Below, in pieces: positions 21,495 through 29,578 of a DNA stretch of 30,244 bases. The stretch spans positions 1 through 30,244 of IMG/VR virus record IMGVR_UViG_3300031510_000740, one strand, 5' to 3'. A program made the position numbers and the translations under genes. The DNA comes from a virus. Every line of letters starts with the position of its first letter. Within the stretch, counting starts at the first letter, position 1. Under the pieces are notes generated by a model. It saw only the letters and a program-made list of their open reading frames with translations. It was not told the origin of the DNA and made no database searches.

Positions 21495-22381
21495 TCTATA
21501 TAACTCCTACCCATTCCAGGCTTCTTTGTTATGTTCTCAGCAAATGCTATTGGCACTTGATTAAAACTATTGTACGAGTGTGTCCACATGTCAGCAACTT
21601 CTATACTGCCTTCACGCACCATTACAACACCAATTCTCATACACTCTATAAACTTATCGTCTCTTGGACTAGGACAATGTATTTTAATATTGTTCCAAAG
21701 GAACTTACTAAAGTCTGTGCTGACTGGCGTAGATTTCTCTGCACCAACAACATAATGTCCGTTAGGTCTAACGTTAATGTTCTCAAAATGAGATGGACTA
21801 GAACTTAAATCAAATACTATATCGTATTCCTTTGAAGGTCTGTCCTTAACTATTACATTAGTTTGTTCTTCCCAGAAGTCCATTGCACTTCTACCTATTA
21901 CATCTATATTAGTATTTAGGCTAAACTTGATGTACTGATACAAAACTCTCGCTAAAAAGCCTGTGCCAATAATACATACTTGCTTGTTCTTTCCTATAGA
22001 TCCAACGCTTTGTGCAATGTTAATAGCACATGCAACAGGCTCAATTATATACTTAGGACTTGCTTCAGGAACCTTAACAAACGTGCCTTGTGGCGCATTG
22101 TAACGCTCTGCGTAGGCTGGTTCGCCTCTTGTGGCAACATAGTCGCCGACTTCTACATTAAATATACCTGATCCAATCTCTAAAACCTTACCAAGTGATT
22201 CGTGTCCATGCATGTGAGTAGGTAGTAAAGGAAACTCTCCCTTATACATTGCTACATCACTACTACAAACACCAGTGTAAACACTCTTTACGGCTATCTC
22301 ATTGACTTCTAATGGAGGCACATCATATTCTTGCTTGATAATATCCATCATACCAGTTGTATAGTATTGTTTAACCTTCAT
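21485..22381 (-). CDS. Zinc-type alcohol/sorbitol dehydrogenase (MDR family)
   Basis: A 298-residue medium-chain dehydrogenase. GVCSSDVAMYKG and PTHMHGHESLGKVLEIG give the catalytic-zinc Cys and the GHE motif, and VGDYVATRG follows. IIEPVACAINIAQ and CIIGTGFLARVLYQYIK are the NAD(P)-binding Rossmann start. The protein is about 40-50 residues shorter than usual because the structural-zinc lobe with four Cys is missing. It would oxidise an alcohol or sugar alcohol. It overlaps the sugar oxidoreductase gene upstream by 11 bases; together they may process one sugar. Confidence 0.8.
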   Translation of the reverse strand: MKVKQYYTTGMMDIIKQEYDVPPLEVNEIAVKSVYTGVCSSDVAMYKGEFPLLPTHMHGHESLGKVLEIGSGIFNVEVGDYVATRGEPAYAERYNAPQGTFVKVPEASPKYIIEPVACAINIAQSVGSIGKNKQVCIIGTGFLARVLYQYIKFSLNTNIDVIGRSAMDFWEEQTNVIVKDRPSKEYDIVFDLSSSPSHFENINVRPNGHYVVGAEKSTPVSTDFSKFLWNNIKIHCPSPRDDKFIECMRIGVVMVREGSIEVADMWTHSYNSFNQVPIAFAENITKKPGMGRSYIEWT

Positions 22382-23252
22382 GGTATGCCTCTAGGTTCTT
22401 ATGTATCCAAGTATCAATATGTCTGTGTAATTCATATGGTTCTGTCACACCTACAGCTATCATACTGCCGTATGCGTCTGCAGGACATAAGCCAAAGTTC
22501 CATTGGTACATACTACTCTCAGTATATATCTTAACACTTTGGTTATCATAACCTTGTTTCCAACTAGCTCTAACATTAATAGGATACTTGTCGTCGATGT
22601 ACCATGTCTCTTGAGCATAGTCACATACGTTGTATATACCGTTGTTAGTTAATGTGCCATAGTCACTACCAGTTAGGTCATCTAATACATGTTGTTGTGC
22701 CATGCTGTGGCTACTACGTTCCATGCTTGGAACACCACCGAATATCTTAATCAGCTGACAATACAAATGTGGGAACAAATCTAATGCAACTCCTCCCCAT
22801 GCTTTACGTCTTTGTGTACTCCAGCCACCAGGATTTGGTATTCTATCAGCACTAAACCAAGTAATGTCTATACCAGTGAGTTCCTCATCTCCTTTTAAAA
22901 AGTCATCTACAGCACCATAATTATTTCTATATAAGTTATTCTTACATAGGATAAACTTAGTGTGTGGGTGGTCTTCGCAAAGGTTATTCCATTGTGATGA
23001 ACTTGGCAAGCCAGGCTTCTCAATGAATATAGTTTCTACTTTGTCTGCTAATAGTCTAGCAATTGAATCGTGTGTGAAGTTAGGTGTACAAATGACTGCC
23101 ACATCATATTGGTCAGTCACTTGTTTTGTATCTTCGAATGTTGCACCACCTACTAAAGGATCTACTGTGTCTACAGTATAGCCTAGTTTAATAAGTTCAG
23201 GGAGATAAACATTACTGCCTATGCCTCCTAACCCAACAAGTAGTGCATTCAT
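22371..23252 (-). CDS. Gfo/Idh/MocA-type oxidoreductase
   Basis: A 293-residue NAD(P)-dependent oxidoreductase. MNALLVGLGGIGSNVYLPEL is the nucleotide-binding start, VAVICTPNFTH and FIEKPGLPS are the family's EKP region (the Lys is catalytic), and WGGVALDLFPHLYCQL matches the GGG.xxDxGxH segment. These enzymes oxidise sugars, inositols or sugar nucleotides. It starts one base after DpdA ends, with a strong GCGGAG site. It may supply a modified sugar with the neighbouring dehydrogenase; the substrate is unknown. Confidence 0.8.
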   Translation of the reverse strand: MNALLVGLGGIGSNVYLPELIKLGYTVDTVDPLVGGATFEDTKQVTDQYDVAVICTPNFTHDSIARLLADKVETIFIEKPGLPSSSQWNNLCEDHPHTKFILCKNNLYRNNYGAVDDFLKGDEELTGIDITWFSADRIPNPGGWSTQRRKAWGGVALDLFPHLYCQLIKIFGGVPSMERSSHSMAQQHVLDDLTGSDYGTLTNNGIYNVCDYAQETWYIDDKYPINVRASWKQGYDNQSVKIYTESSMYQWNFGLCPADAYGSMIAVGVTEPYELHRHIDTWIHKNLEAYHEG

Positions 23253-23253
23253 T

Positions 23254-24789
23254 CTATAACTCCGCCGCCAAGTTTGTTAGTGAGTCTTCCATCATTTGAT
23301 CAAACTCTCCTTCTACTTGTTGCTCTACTTCTTCATCGAAGAAAGAACTAGTAGGTGAGGAGTTGAATGCCGTGTCTGCATCTTTGTGTTTGTTATTACT
23401 AACATCATCTAAGAACAGTTTAGCATCGTCTAATAGTTTGTGAGGATCATCACTAGTGAATAGTTCTTTAACAAATGTATCAAACATCAACATATTTCTA
23501 GGCGTGTATAAACTTTCTTGATTAAGTTTCTTACCTTTCTTCTGCCAGTTTCTCCAATCTAGTTGGTAGTTCTCGCATTCTAATGTTGCTAGGCTGTTTG
23601 CTTCTTGTACTGCTCTAATATGCATGTATACATTGTGTGACATCAGTAAGCCGTATGTGAAACTATCCCATGAAGTCTTACCTTCCTTGTGGATCTTGTT
23701 CAGCATACCCGGAGCATACCAATTAACATCACCAGTAACTAGTCTGCTACCAATCTCACTCTCCCAAGGGAAAGGATTGTTAGACAAGTTGCCAGGTGAG
23801 TGATGACTAAATGCTTTGTTATCAAAACACTTCTCCATAATGTAACTCATCTGATTACTAGTAACTTTGTTTCTTGTGTATACTAAACCGTTTGCACTAC
23901 TAATGTATGGACTAGCACAATCAAAACTAACTGTGATGTTAGGGTTAACATGTTCTCTTAACTGTCGCTGTATGCTTGTAAGCATTACACCCCATTCAAG
24001 TTTACTAGTACCCAAGAAGTGAATCCAATCTCTGTCTTGTAACTTCTCATCATCACGCAAAGTAATGATACGTTTCAGTGCCATGTGCATGTCGCGGATA
24101 TTGTTACCACCCATGCCCCAACCTTCTGTGTCGTAGTCTTTTACCTTCTGATACCATTCTTCAGCATCGTCCCAGTATGTTCCTTGTAATACATTAAGGA
24201 ACTTTGTGTTGCCTTGTCTGTGATCCATAAACCAATCTAGGTTGTATGCAGTACACTTCAAGCATTCGTCGAAGTTCTGTAGTCCAGTCTTCTCTTTAAA
24301 GCCAGGCTTACATGCCCAACTCGGAACATCAAATGTCATACTCCAGTCTGCTGTGTGTTCTAACCAGTTGAGGATCTTACCTCTAACTCTATCAGCATCA
24401 CCTTTGTATCCAACATCACCAGGCTTCTCGAAGAAGTTTTCCCAGTCAAACTTAATAACACCTTTACCAATCTGGAAACCACCGGAGTCGCCTACAATAG
24501 TTGTGTTAGTTCTGTCTCTGTTTTGTATAATGTGTTCCATTACCTTACTCTTCTCTATGTCCAAGTAAGCATGACCGGCACTATAAAGTGCTTTGTTATA
24601 ATAGTAGTAGCCTTTCTCTTTATCCAGGAAGTTCATGCCTTCGAAGCCATGCTCAAATCCATTCGGGACTCTGCCTTCAGGGATATATCCAGGCACACTC
24701 TTACATCTGCCTAACAACTCTGTCATAAAGCCGCTTACCGCAGGTAAAAATGTTGCATAGTCACTATGCGTCTTGGATAAATCTCTCAT
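23254..24789 (-). CDS. dpdA: DNA 7-deazaguanine transglycosylase (DpdA-like)
   Basis: A 511-residue TGT-like enzyme, very probably phage DpdA, which swaps guanine in DNA for a 7-deazaguanine base. DSGGFQ (101-106) carries the Asp for substrate binding, FDVPSW is at about 153-158, LQGTYW and GWGMGG (223-228) line the pocket, and SFDCASPYISSANG (289-301) matches the tRNA enzyme's FDCVMPTRNARNG with Asp290 as nucleophile. The C-terminal zinc motif of bacterial TGT (CxCxxC) is not seen; the last 60 residues are acidic and low in complexity. Length and loss of the zinc site separate it from queuine tRNA-ribosyltransferase. It follows the sliding clamp gene by two bases, so it is made with replication proteins. 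Confidence 0.88.
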   Translation of the reverse strand: MRDLSKTHSDYATFLPAVSGFMTELLGRCKSVPGYIPEGRVPNGFEHGFEGMNFLDKEKGYYYYNKALYSAGHAYLDIEKSKVMEHIIQNRDRTNTTIVGDSGGFQIGKGVIKFDWENFFEKPGDVGYKGDADRVRGKILNWLEHTADWSMTFDVPSWACKPGFKEKTGLQNFDECLKCTAYNLDWFMDHRQGNTKFLNVLQGTYWDDAEEWYQKVKDYDTEGWGMGGNNIRDMHMALKRIITLRDDEKLQDRDWIHFLGTSKLEWGVMLTSIQRQLREHVNPNITVSFDCASPYISSANGLVYTRNKVTSNQMSYIMEKCFDNKAFSHHSPGNLSNNPFPWESEIGSRLVTGDVNWYAPGMLNKIHKEGKTSWDSFTYGLLMSHNVYMHIRAVQEANSLATLECENYQLDWRNWQKKGKKLNQESLYTPRNMLMFDTFVKELFTSDDPHKLLDDAKLFLDDVSNNKHKDADTAFNSSPTSSFFDEEVEQQVEGEFDQMMEDSLTNLAAEL

Positions 24790-24791
24790 GC

Positions 24792-25544
24792 TTATCTTCT
24801 CGCTGGTAGTAAGTAAGTATAAATGCCTAAGCCACTGTCTACTTTAATTTGTAGTAAGCCTTGATTGTTAATACTTAATACTAAGTTGCTATTGTCTCCA
24901 AGTCTAAGAATCTTTAACACGATATCTAAGGGCCAGTTCCATTCGGAAGTAAGGTCGCCTTCAACATTGTTATCAATTAGGATCTTAGTCCTGTCACTTG
25001 CATCACCGCCAACTAGGAAGTACAATGCACCGTTCTCTGTCTTAGGTGTAAAGTTTGCTTCATAGCCTGCTTGTACGCCATTAAAGTATGCTAAATCCTT
25101 TAACGCTTTAACACTTGGTAAAATGTTTACGTCAAACTCTGCACCTTTAAACTTAATGTCTTTAAGTTGTTGGTTAATAACATCTGCTAACATAAATCTA
25201 TAATGTGCATCTGTTCCAGTTGTGTCTTTAAACTTAACTTCAACAGGAGTTTCAGTTCCGTTCCTGTCTTGTGTAACTACTTCAACTGTAGCATCGTCGG
25301 CATCAAAGCCTGGATAGTTAATAAAGCCTTGTAGTACACCCATTCTGCTTAGACCAATAGTTGCATCTGCAAAGTCTACTACAGGATTAATACTAAATCC
25401 TTTAACAATAACTGTCTTATCTGCATCAACTGTTTCAATCTCAGTAAGCTCGGTTGTTCCTCTAATTTTTGCCATTTCAAAGATGCCTAGACCATGTGTA
25501 TGTCTTAGTACGTCTTTAAAAAAGTCTTTTACATAATTATTCAT
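24792..25544 (-). CDS. Sliding clamp (T4 gp45-like)
   Basis: A 250-residue DNA sliding clamp subunit of the marine T4-like type. T4 gp45 forms a trimeric ring that holds the polymerase on DNA and activates late transcription. Recognisable parts are ATIGLSRMGVLQGFINYPGF near the start and LSINNQGLLQIKVDSGLGIY at the end, which I know from these clamps; gp45 is 228 residues. It has its own sigma70 promoter about 30-60 bases upstream and a CCGGAGAAAAT site. Next to DpdA and near polymerase, it belongs to the replication group. Confidence 0.85.
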   Translation of the reverse strand: MNNYVKDFFKDVLRHTHGLGIFEMAKIRGTTELTEIETVDADKTVIVKGFSINPVVDFADATIGLSRMGVLQGFINYPGFDADDATVEVVTQDRNGTETPVEVKFKDTTGTDAHYRFMLADVINQQLKDIKFKGAEFDVNILPSVKALKDLAYFNGVQAGYEANFTPKTENGALYFLVGGDASDRTKILIDNNVEGDLTSEWNWPLDIVLKILRLGDNSNLVLSINNQGLLQIKVDSGLGIYTYLLPARR

Positions 25545-25574
25545 ATTTTCTCCGGTAAATGAATTCGTTTCAAC

Positions 25575-25603
25575 ATTATACTACTTTTATTTAGGCAAGT
25601 CAA
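25575..25603 (-). promoter_or_regulatory. Sigma70-type early promoter for clamp/dpdA unit
   Basis: On the minus strand there is TTGACT (25598-25603), a 17-base spacer and TATAAT (25575-25580), about 30 bases before the clamp ATG. Its -35 begins one base after the stop codon of the upstream gene. GGCAAG and CTTGCC (25594-25599, 25611-25616) form an inverted repeat around the -35, which might be an operator. Confidence 0.8.
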
Positions 25604-25604
25604 G

Positions 25605-25997
25605 TTATTTCTTGCCCTTAATCTTGTTTAACATTTTAATTGTATTAAACATATCTTTAACTGGATTACTATCATCCAGATTCTTAACAACCTCTAACAT
25701 AATTAGTAAGTCTCCAACTGTTTCTTCACTGAGTTCGTGTTCGCCTATATTAATTGCTGGCGGGTCCATGAGTGAGTTCCACTTGTTGTTCCCAGTCATT
25801 CCAGCATAAACAGTCGGGCTACTGTTTGCCGAGCCACTTACTGTAATGGTGCCTTGATTTATTGCTGTTCCTGATGTAGTGAACGTAGGAGCGGGAGTAC
25901 AACTAGACATAGGACTAACTGTTACTGGTCCACCGAGCCCTGTGTTAATAACTACACTGCCTGATGTTAGTGGTTGTGTGTTCCATTTTTGGTTCAT
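25605..25997 (-). CDS. Unknown phage protein between polymerase and clamp
   Basis: A 130-residue protein with two parts. The first 70 residues are Thr/Ser/Gly/Asn-rich and low in charge (SGSVVINTGLGGPVTVSP), like surface or fibre-like repeats. The rest is helical and charged (GEHELSEETVGDLLIMLEVV), ending in KMLNKIKGKK. A two-domain layout is unusual for a gene embedded among replication genes. It follows the polymerase gene by 10 bases. No family is recognised. Confidence 0.6.
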   Translation of the reverse strand: MNQKWNTQPLTSGSVVINTGLGGPVTVSPMSSCTPAPTFTTSGTAINQGTITVSGSANSSPTVYAGMTGNNKWNSLMDPPAINIGEHELSEETVGDLLIMLEVVKNLDDSNPVKDMFNTIKMLNKIKGKK

Positions 25998-26007
25998 CTA
26001 TCTCGCC

Positions 26008-28701
26008 TTAAAATTCAAAATACTGTTGGAATGCCGCACTATCGTTAGCACTCTTAAGATCCCAATTCATTACACCTAGTACGTTTTGTATCTTCTTATC
26101 CAATACTGCTTCTTCCATTGCGTCTTCGTCGAACGGCATATCTTTAAACCATTGTGGAATCTGCATTTCATCTGTAGGATAAGCCATACTAGTATAGCCC
26201 ATTGGGTTTGGCTTTAGTCTGCACACTACAACTTTACTACCGTCCATAATCTGTAAACTATAGTTGTCTCCGTTAGCAAATCGCATAGCATTGTAATTAA
26301 TACTAGCTCTAACATGTCCAGGTATCATCTTGTTCTCGCCATCATCGGCGGCTCCAGTCATACCAAACATAGTACTGCCAGTTGGCATACTGTTTTGTTG
26401 CTTACGAAGTTTGTCAGTGTACTTGGTTAAGTTGTTAACACGTTTAGGCATTCCTTTCCTCCAAGCATCTAACTCACCAAATGATTCTTTAAAGTCTTTA
26501 ATCATTTGTATAACTTCTGGCTCTTGCTTTCCTTCAAGTGTATCGTCTAGTATCTCTTCTAGGAAGTCTTGTATGAACTCAGGTGTGTCTGAACGCTTAA
26601 TGTCCATACCCATAATTTTAAGATAGCCACCTTCTGGTTGCCACCCTTCAATATCTAAACACTTGATTGCATAACGCTTCTTAGTAATAAAGATACCTGA
26701 CTTACCAACTACCTCTCTACCTGCTTTAATAACGCTACCCATCTCTGTTGGACTATTAAAGTCTTGCTTCATAAAGTCTGGGAAGGTATCACTAACCTGG
26801 TCACTGATACGATCATACAAGCTGACAGCACTATCCATATCTAAATGCATATCATCAGGTAAGGCAGGCGTTGCCGTGAAGTACACTGAGTCAGTGTCTC
26901 CATAAATGATTGTGTCGCCTGTATGATCGTAACTTCCTGTGAGCAACTCATTCACTTTTGCTCCCATGTGGCGTGTGATACGCCTTCCGGTCAAAGTAGT
27001 ACTCTGACCAATACGTTTATCAAAGAATCTACAGCCTGGGTTTAGGATCGCACCATACAAACTGTTCAAGTTAATCTTCTTAACTAACTGTCGCTTGTCA
27101 TAGAATGCCTTCTCCGCCTCTGTAGTTGCTTCTTTCTTCTTTGCTTGTAATACTTGACGTTCAGTATACCAACGCTCTAGTAAGCCTGGTACAATGCCTA
27201 GTACGTCTGTTTTAAATATAGTTCCGTTAGCACTAATGCTCCAAGGTTGACCACTGTTGAATATTAAGTTGTACACATCACTGCCTGTTACTTCTGCAGT
27301 TGTGCCGTCTTCCATATCCAATGTCATTGTACGAGCATTGTCTTGCTCCATAACTAGTTCGTATTCGTTTGATCCGAACTTACCTAGCCAAGCATCTGCA
27401 AATGAACTCTTCTCTAATCTAATCTTTGCTTCAACTTCTTCATCAGTAAAGTCAGGACGCAACTGTCCAACGATAGTTTCGTTAGCCATATTCAATGCAC
27501 GGAATACACTTGGGTACAGACTGTTAATATCCATACTGCCAATCCATTCGTGAAAGCCTTTCTTAGGTGTTGCCACAAAGGCACCAGCCGCCGCTGATCC
27601 TTTCTTACTACCACCTCGCTTTCTATCTGGCACTACCATGTCACGTCTGTGTGCTTCATTAATAATTGCTTGTTCAGTAGTTGCCACAGCACCCATTGTA
27701 GTATACAGTAGCACGGTGTTGTCATGTGCAATAGTATTAGCTAAGTCAATGAACTGTAGTTTCTTATCCATACGAGCAATAAGCATAACGTCTTGTATGT
27801 TATACTCTAAGAATCTACCAAAGTCATGATTGTATAGTCTGTCAAGCGATCCATCATAGACAACTTTCTTCTCACCTAGTTCAATCTCTCCGATAGCATC
27901 TAGCCTATAACTGTGTCGTTCCTCATAGTTGTACTTACGATATAGTTGTAAGTAGTCCAAGTGTACACGACCAATTAGGTCATAGCTCTGTCTCTCTGTA
28001 CCAAAGTTCTCATACATTCTCTCCTTGGGTAACTGATTAAACAAACACATCTGCCTAGTAGCACTACGTCCTAGTATCTTAACGATCCTATTAATAGTGT
28101 AAGGGATATCATAACCCTCGCTGTTCCAACCGGACAATATGTCTGCATCATCAATCAAATGTAGGAATGTTCTAAGCATCTCTGCTTCGTCTTTAAATAG
28201 TATTACTTCTTTGTATGCACTAGCAATGTTCTCTGCCTGTTCCCATGTCAATGTCTTCGGTGGAACTGCAAGACATACCATAGTATCCATCCAGTCCATA
28301 TAAAAGCCAATTGCTGTGATAGGCATGAGGGCATCTTCAGGCGTACTAAATCCGTTAACAGGATCAAAGTCTACCTCGATGTCAAAGAAACATGTATGTA
28401 GTTTAGGTGGATCAATATTGAGATAGTTCTTCTCTAGTGTTTTGTTAACAGGCTTAACATCAGTCTCATATAACTTACCAGTTGCTCTATTAATAGCAAT
28501 GTTCTTCCTGAACTCTTTGAGACTTTTGCATCTAATCTCTGTGACTGGCTCATCATGAATACTACGCTTCTTGCCTTTAGGATCACTAAAATAAAAGTTG
28601 TACTCAGGCTGATGTGTGATAATCTTACGTTCGCCGTTCACTCGTTCGGCTACATAAATTTTATCTTTGGCTGTGTCGTGGAATGCATCGACGTAACTCA
28701 T
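26008..28701 (-). CDS. Family B DNA polymerase (T4 gp43-like)
   Basis: An 897-residue replicative DNA polymerase, almost the length of T4 gp43 (898). Proofreading motifs: FFDIEVDFDP (Exo I), SGWNSEGYDIPY (Exo II) and YNIQDVMLI (Exo III). Polymerase motifs: MDINSLYPSVFRALN (A), KKINLNSLYGAI (B) and IYGDTDSVYF (C). All catalytic Asp are intact, so it is functional. The C-terminal tail, which in gp43 binds the clamp, is present. It has a GGATAGAAC site, lies 19 bases after the DsbA-like gene, and is probably transcribed from the promoter at 29043-29070. Confidence 0.97.
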   Translation of the reverse strand: MSYVDAFHDTAKDKIYVAERVNGERKIITHQPEYNFYFSDPKGKKRSIHDEPVTEIRCKSLKEFRKNIAINRATGKLYETDVKPVNKTLEKNYLNIDPPKLHTCFFDIEVDFDPVNGFSTPEDALMPITAIGFYMDWMDTMVCLAVPPKTLTWEQAENIASAYKEVILFKDEAEMLRTFLHLIDDADILSGWNSEGYDIPYTINRIVKILGRSATRQMCLFNQLPKERMYENFGTERQSYDLIGRVHLDYLQLYRKYNYEERHSYRLDAIGEIELGEKKVVYDGSLDRLYNHDFGRFLEYNIQDVMLIARMDKKLQFIDLANTIAHDNTVLLYTTMGAVATTEQAIINEAHRRDMVVPDRKRGGSKKGSAAAGAFVATPKKGFHEWIGSMDINSLYPSVFRALNMANETIVGQLRPDFTDEEVEAKIRLEKSSFADAWLGKFGSNEYELVMEQDNARTMTLDMEDGTTAEVTGSDVYNLIFNSGQPWSISANGTIFKTDVLGIVPGLLERWYTERQVLQAKKKEATTEAEKAFYDKRQLVKKINLNSLYGAILNPGCRFFDKRIGQSTTLTGRRITRHMGAKVNELLTGSYDHTGDTIIYGDTDSVYFTATPALPDDMHLDMDSAVSLYDRISDQVSDTFPDFMKQDFNSPTEMGSVIKAGREVVGKSGIFITKKRYAIKCLDIEGWQPEGGYLKIMGMDIKRSDTPEFIQDFLEEILDDTLEGKQEPEVIQMIKDFKESFGELDAWRKGMPKRVNNLTKYTDKLRKQQNSMPTGSTMFGMTGAADDGENKMIPGHVRASINYNAMRFANGDNYSLQIMDGSKVVVCRLKPNPMGYTSMAYPTDEMQIPQWFKDMPFDEDAMEEAVLDKKIQNVLGVMNWDLKSANDSAAFQQYFEF

Positions 28702-28720
28702 ATTTGTTCTATCCTAGAAA

Positions 28721-28984
28721 TTAAAGTGTTTTGCCGACAGTTTCCAGGATTGTTTCGAGTTCATCGAACTTATCTCTTTCATCTGTAAACTTAGCCTTAT
28801 GAGCAACTTTAACTGCTTTCATAAGTACTCCAGCTTTAAGGTCCATTTCTTCTGCAATTGCTTTTACAGTTTCTCGTAACCCTTCGCTCAGTGCGTCTAC
28901 TTCGTATAGGACTTGATCGCCCTCTTGGATAAGTTTCTTTAGTCTTGCTTGTTCTTCTGCGTTGAATGTTTTGTTAAATGCCAT
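28721..28984 (-). CDS. DsbA-like double-stranded DNA-binding protein
   Basis: An 87-residue, charged, helical protein starting MAFNKTFNAEEQARLKKLIQ. It resembles T4 DsbA in size, charge pattern and a basic C-terminal half (AVKVAHKAKFTDERDKFDEL). T4 DsbA binds DNA at late promoters and helps late transcription. GAGGTAGAA precedes the ATG. It is the first gene after a consensus sigma70 promoter and just upstream of DNA polymerase. The identity is a judgement from pattern, not from a diagnostic motif. Confidence 0.6.
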   Translation of the reverse strand: MAFNKTFNAEEQARLKKLIQEGDQVLYEVDALSEGLRETVKAIAEEMDLKAGVLMKAVKVAHKAKFTDERDKFDELETILETVGKTL

Positions 28985-29042
28985 TTCTACCTCTTTGTTA
29001 CTGTGTGTGTTGAATGTAGTAATATTTATTACTTATGCTCTT

Positions 29043-29070
29043 ATTATACACTAAAAGCTGGTTATGTCAA
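29043..29070 (-). promoter_or_regulatory. Sigma70-type early promoter for DsbA-like/polymerase unit
   Basis: On the minus strand there is TTGACA (29065-29070), a 16-base spacer and TATAAT (29043-29048), about 60 bases before the DsbA-like start. It points away from the plus-strand late promoter at 29083-29093, leaving a compact divergent early/late control region. Confidence 0.8.
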
Positions 29071-29082
29071 GAACTATCTTTT

Positions 29083-29093
29083 AGATAAATACT
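29083..29093 (+). promoter_or_regulatory. Late-type promoter for EF-hand gene
   Basis: AGATAAATACT lies about 50 bases upstream of the ATG at 29142. GATAAATAC is shared with the element at 4996-5005 and fits the relaxed T4 late -10. No sigma70-type pair is seen on this strand. Confidence 0.6.
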
Positions 29094-29141
29094 AATAGTA
29101 GAATACATACAGTAAACAGAAGTTTTGTAGGAGAAACGAAA

Positions 29142-29573
29142 ATGGCAGAAGATAAAGCAGAAGTAAGCATGACCCGTAAAGAGTATGATGCATTGAAGGC
29201 AAAAGCGGCAGGTGATGCTCCAGCTGGTGATGGTCCGACAGTTGATAATCGTGGATTTAAAACAGTCGAAGGAATGGAAGATATAGACACTAACGGAGAT
29301 GGACATATCTCTAAAGGTGAAATGGATATGCACTTAGAATTCAAGAGAAAAGAATTAGAAGATGCAGATGCAATGAGAGATGCTCAACGTAAGATGGCTT
29401 GGTTCTCATTATTTGGCATGTTACTATACCCATTCGCAGTAGTTTTTGCCAGCTTGGCAGGACTAAGTGAAGCCCAGTCAACACTAGGATCAATGGCACC
29501 AACATACTTTGTTGCAGTTGCCGGTATTGTTGCCGCATTCTTTGGTGCTCAGGCGTTTAGCAAAGGTAAATAA
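29142..29573 (+). CDS. EF-hand plus two-helix membrane protein
   Basis: A 143-residue protein in three parts. Residues about 1-40 are polar. DTNGDGHISKGEMD at about 48-61 is an EF-hand calcium loop, with Asp/Asn/Asp and a final Glu in the right places. A basic/acidic stretch (FKRKELEDADAMRDAQRK) then leads into two membrane helices, around residues 87-108 and 119-137, ending KGK. The same EF-hand and two-helix layout occurs in conserved unknowns of marine T4-like phages. The AGGAGAAAC site and late promoter suggest late expression. A holin-like or calcium-sensing role is possible, not shown. Confidence 0.75.
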   Translation: MAEDKAEVSMTRKEYDALKAKAAGDAPAGDGPTVDNRGFKTVEGMEDIDTNGDGHISKGEMDMHLEFKRKELEDADAMRDAQRKMAWFSLFGMLLYPFAVVFASLAGLSEAQSTLGSMAPTYFVAVAGIVAAFFGAQAFSKGK

Positions 29574-29578
29574 TCATA

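Noticed and set aside
23254-24789. Queuine tRNA-ribosyltransferase instead of DpdA
   Set aside because: The C-terminal CxCxxC zinc motif of TGT is missing, the protein is about 130 residues longer than bacterial TGT, and the gene is beside replication genes.
26330-27829. Long plus-strand frames antisense to DNA polymerase
   Set aside because: They lack ribosome-binding sites and recognisable domains, and are explained by the codon pattern of the polymerase on the other strand.
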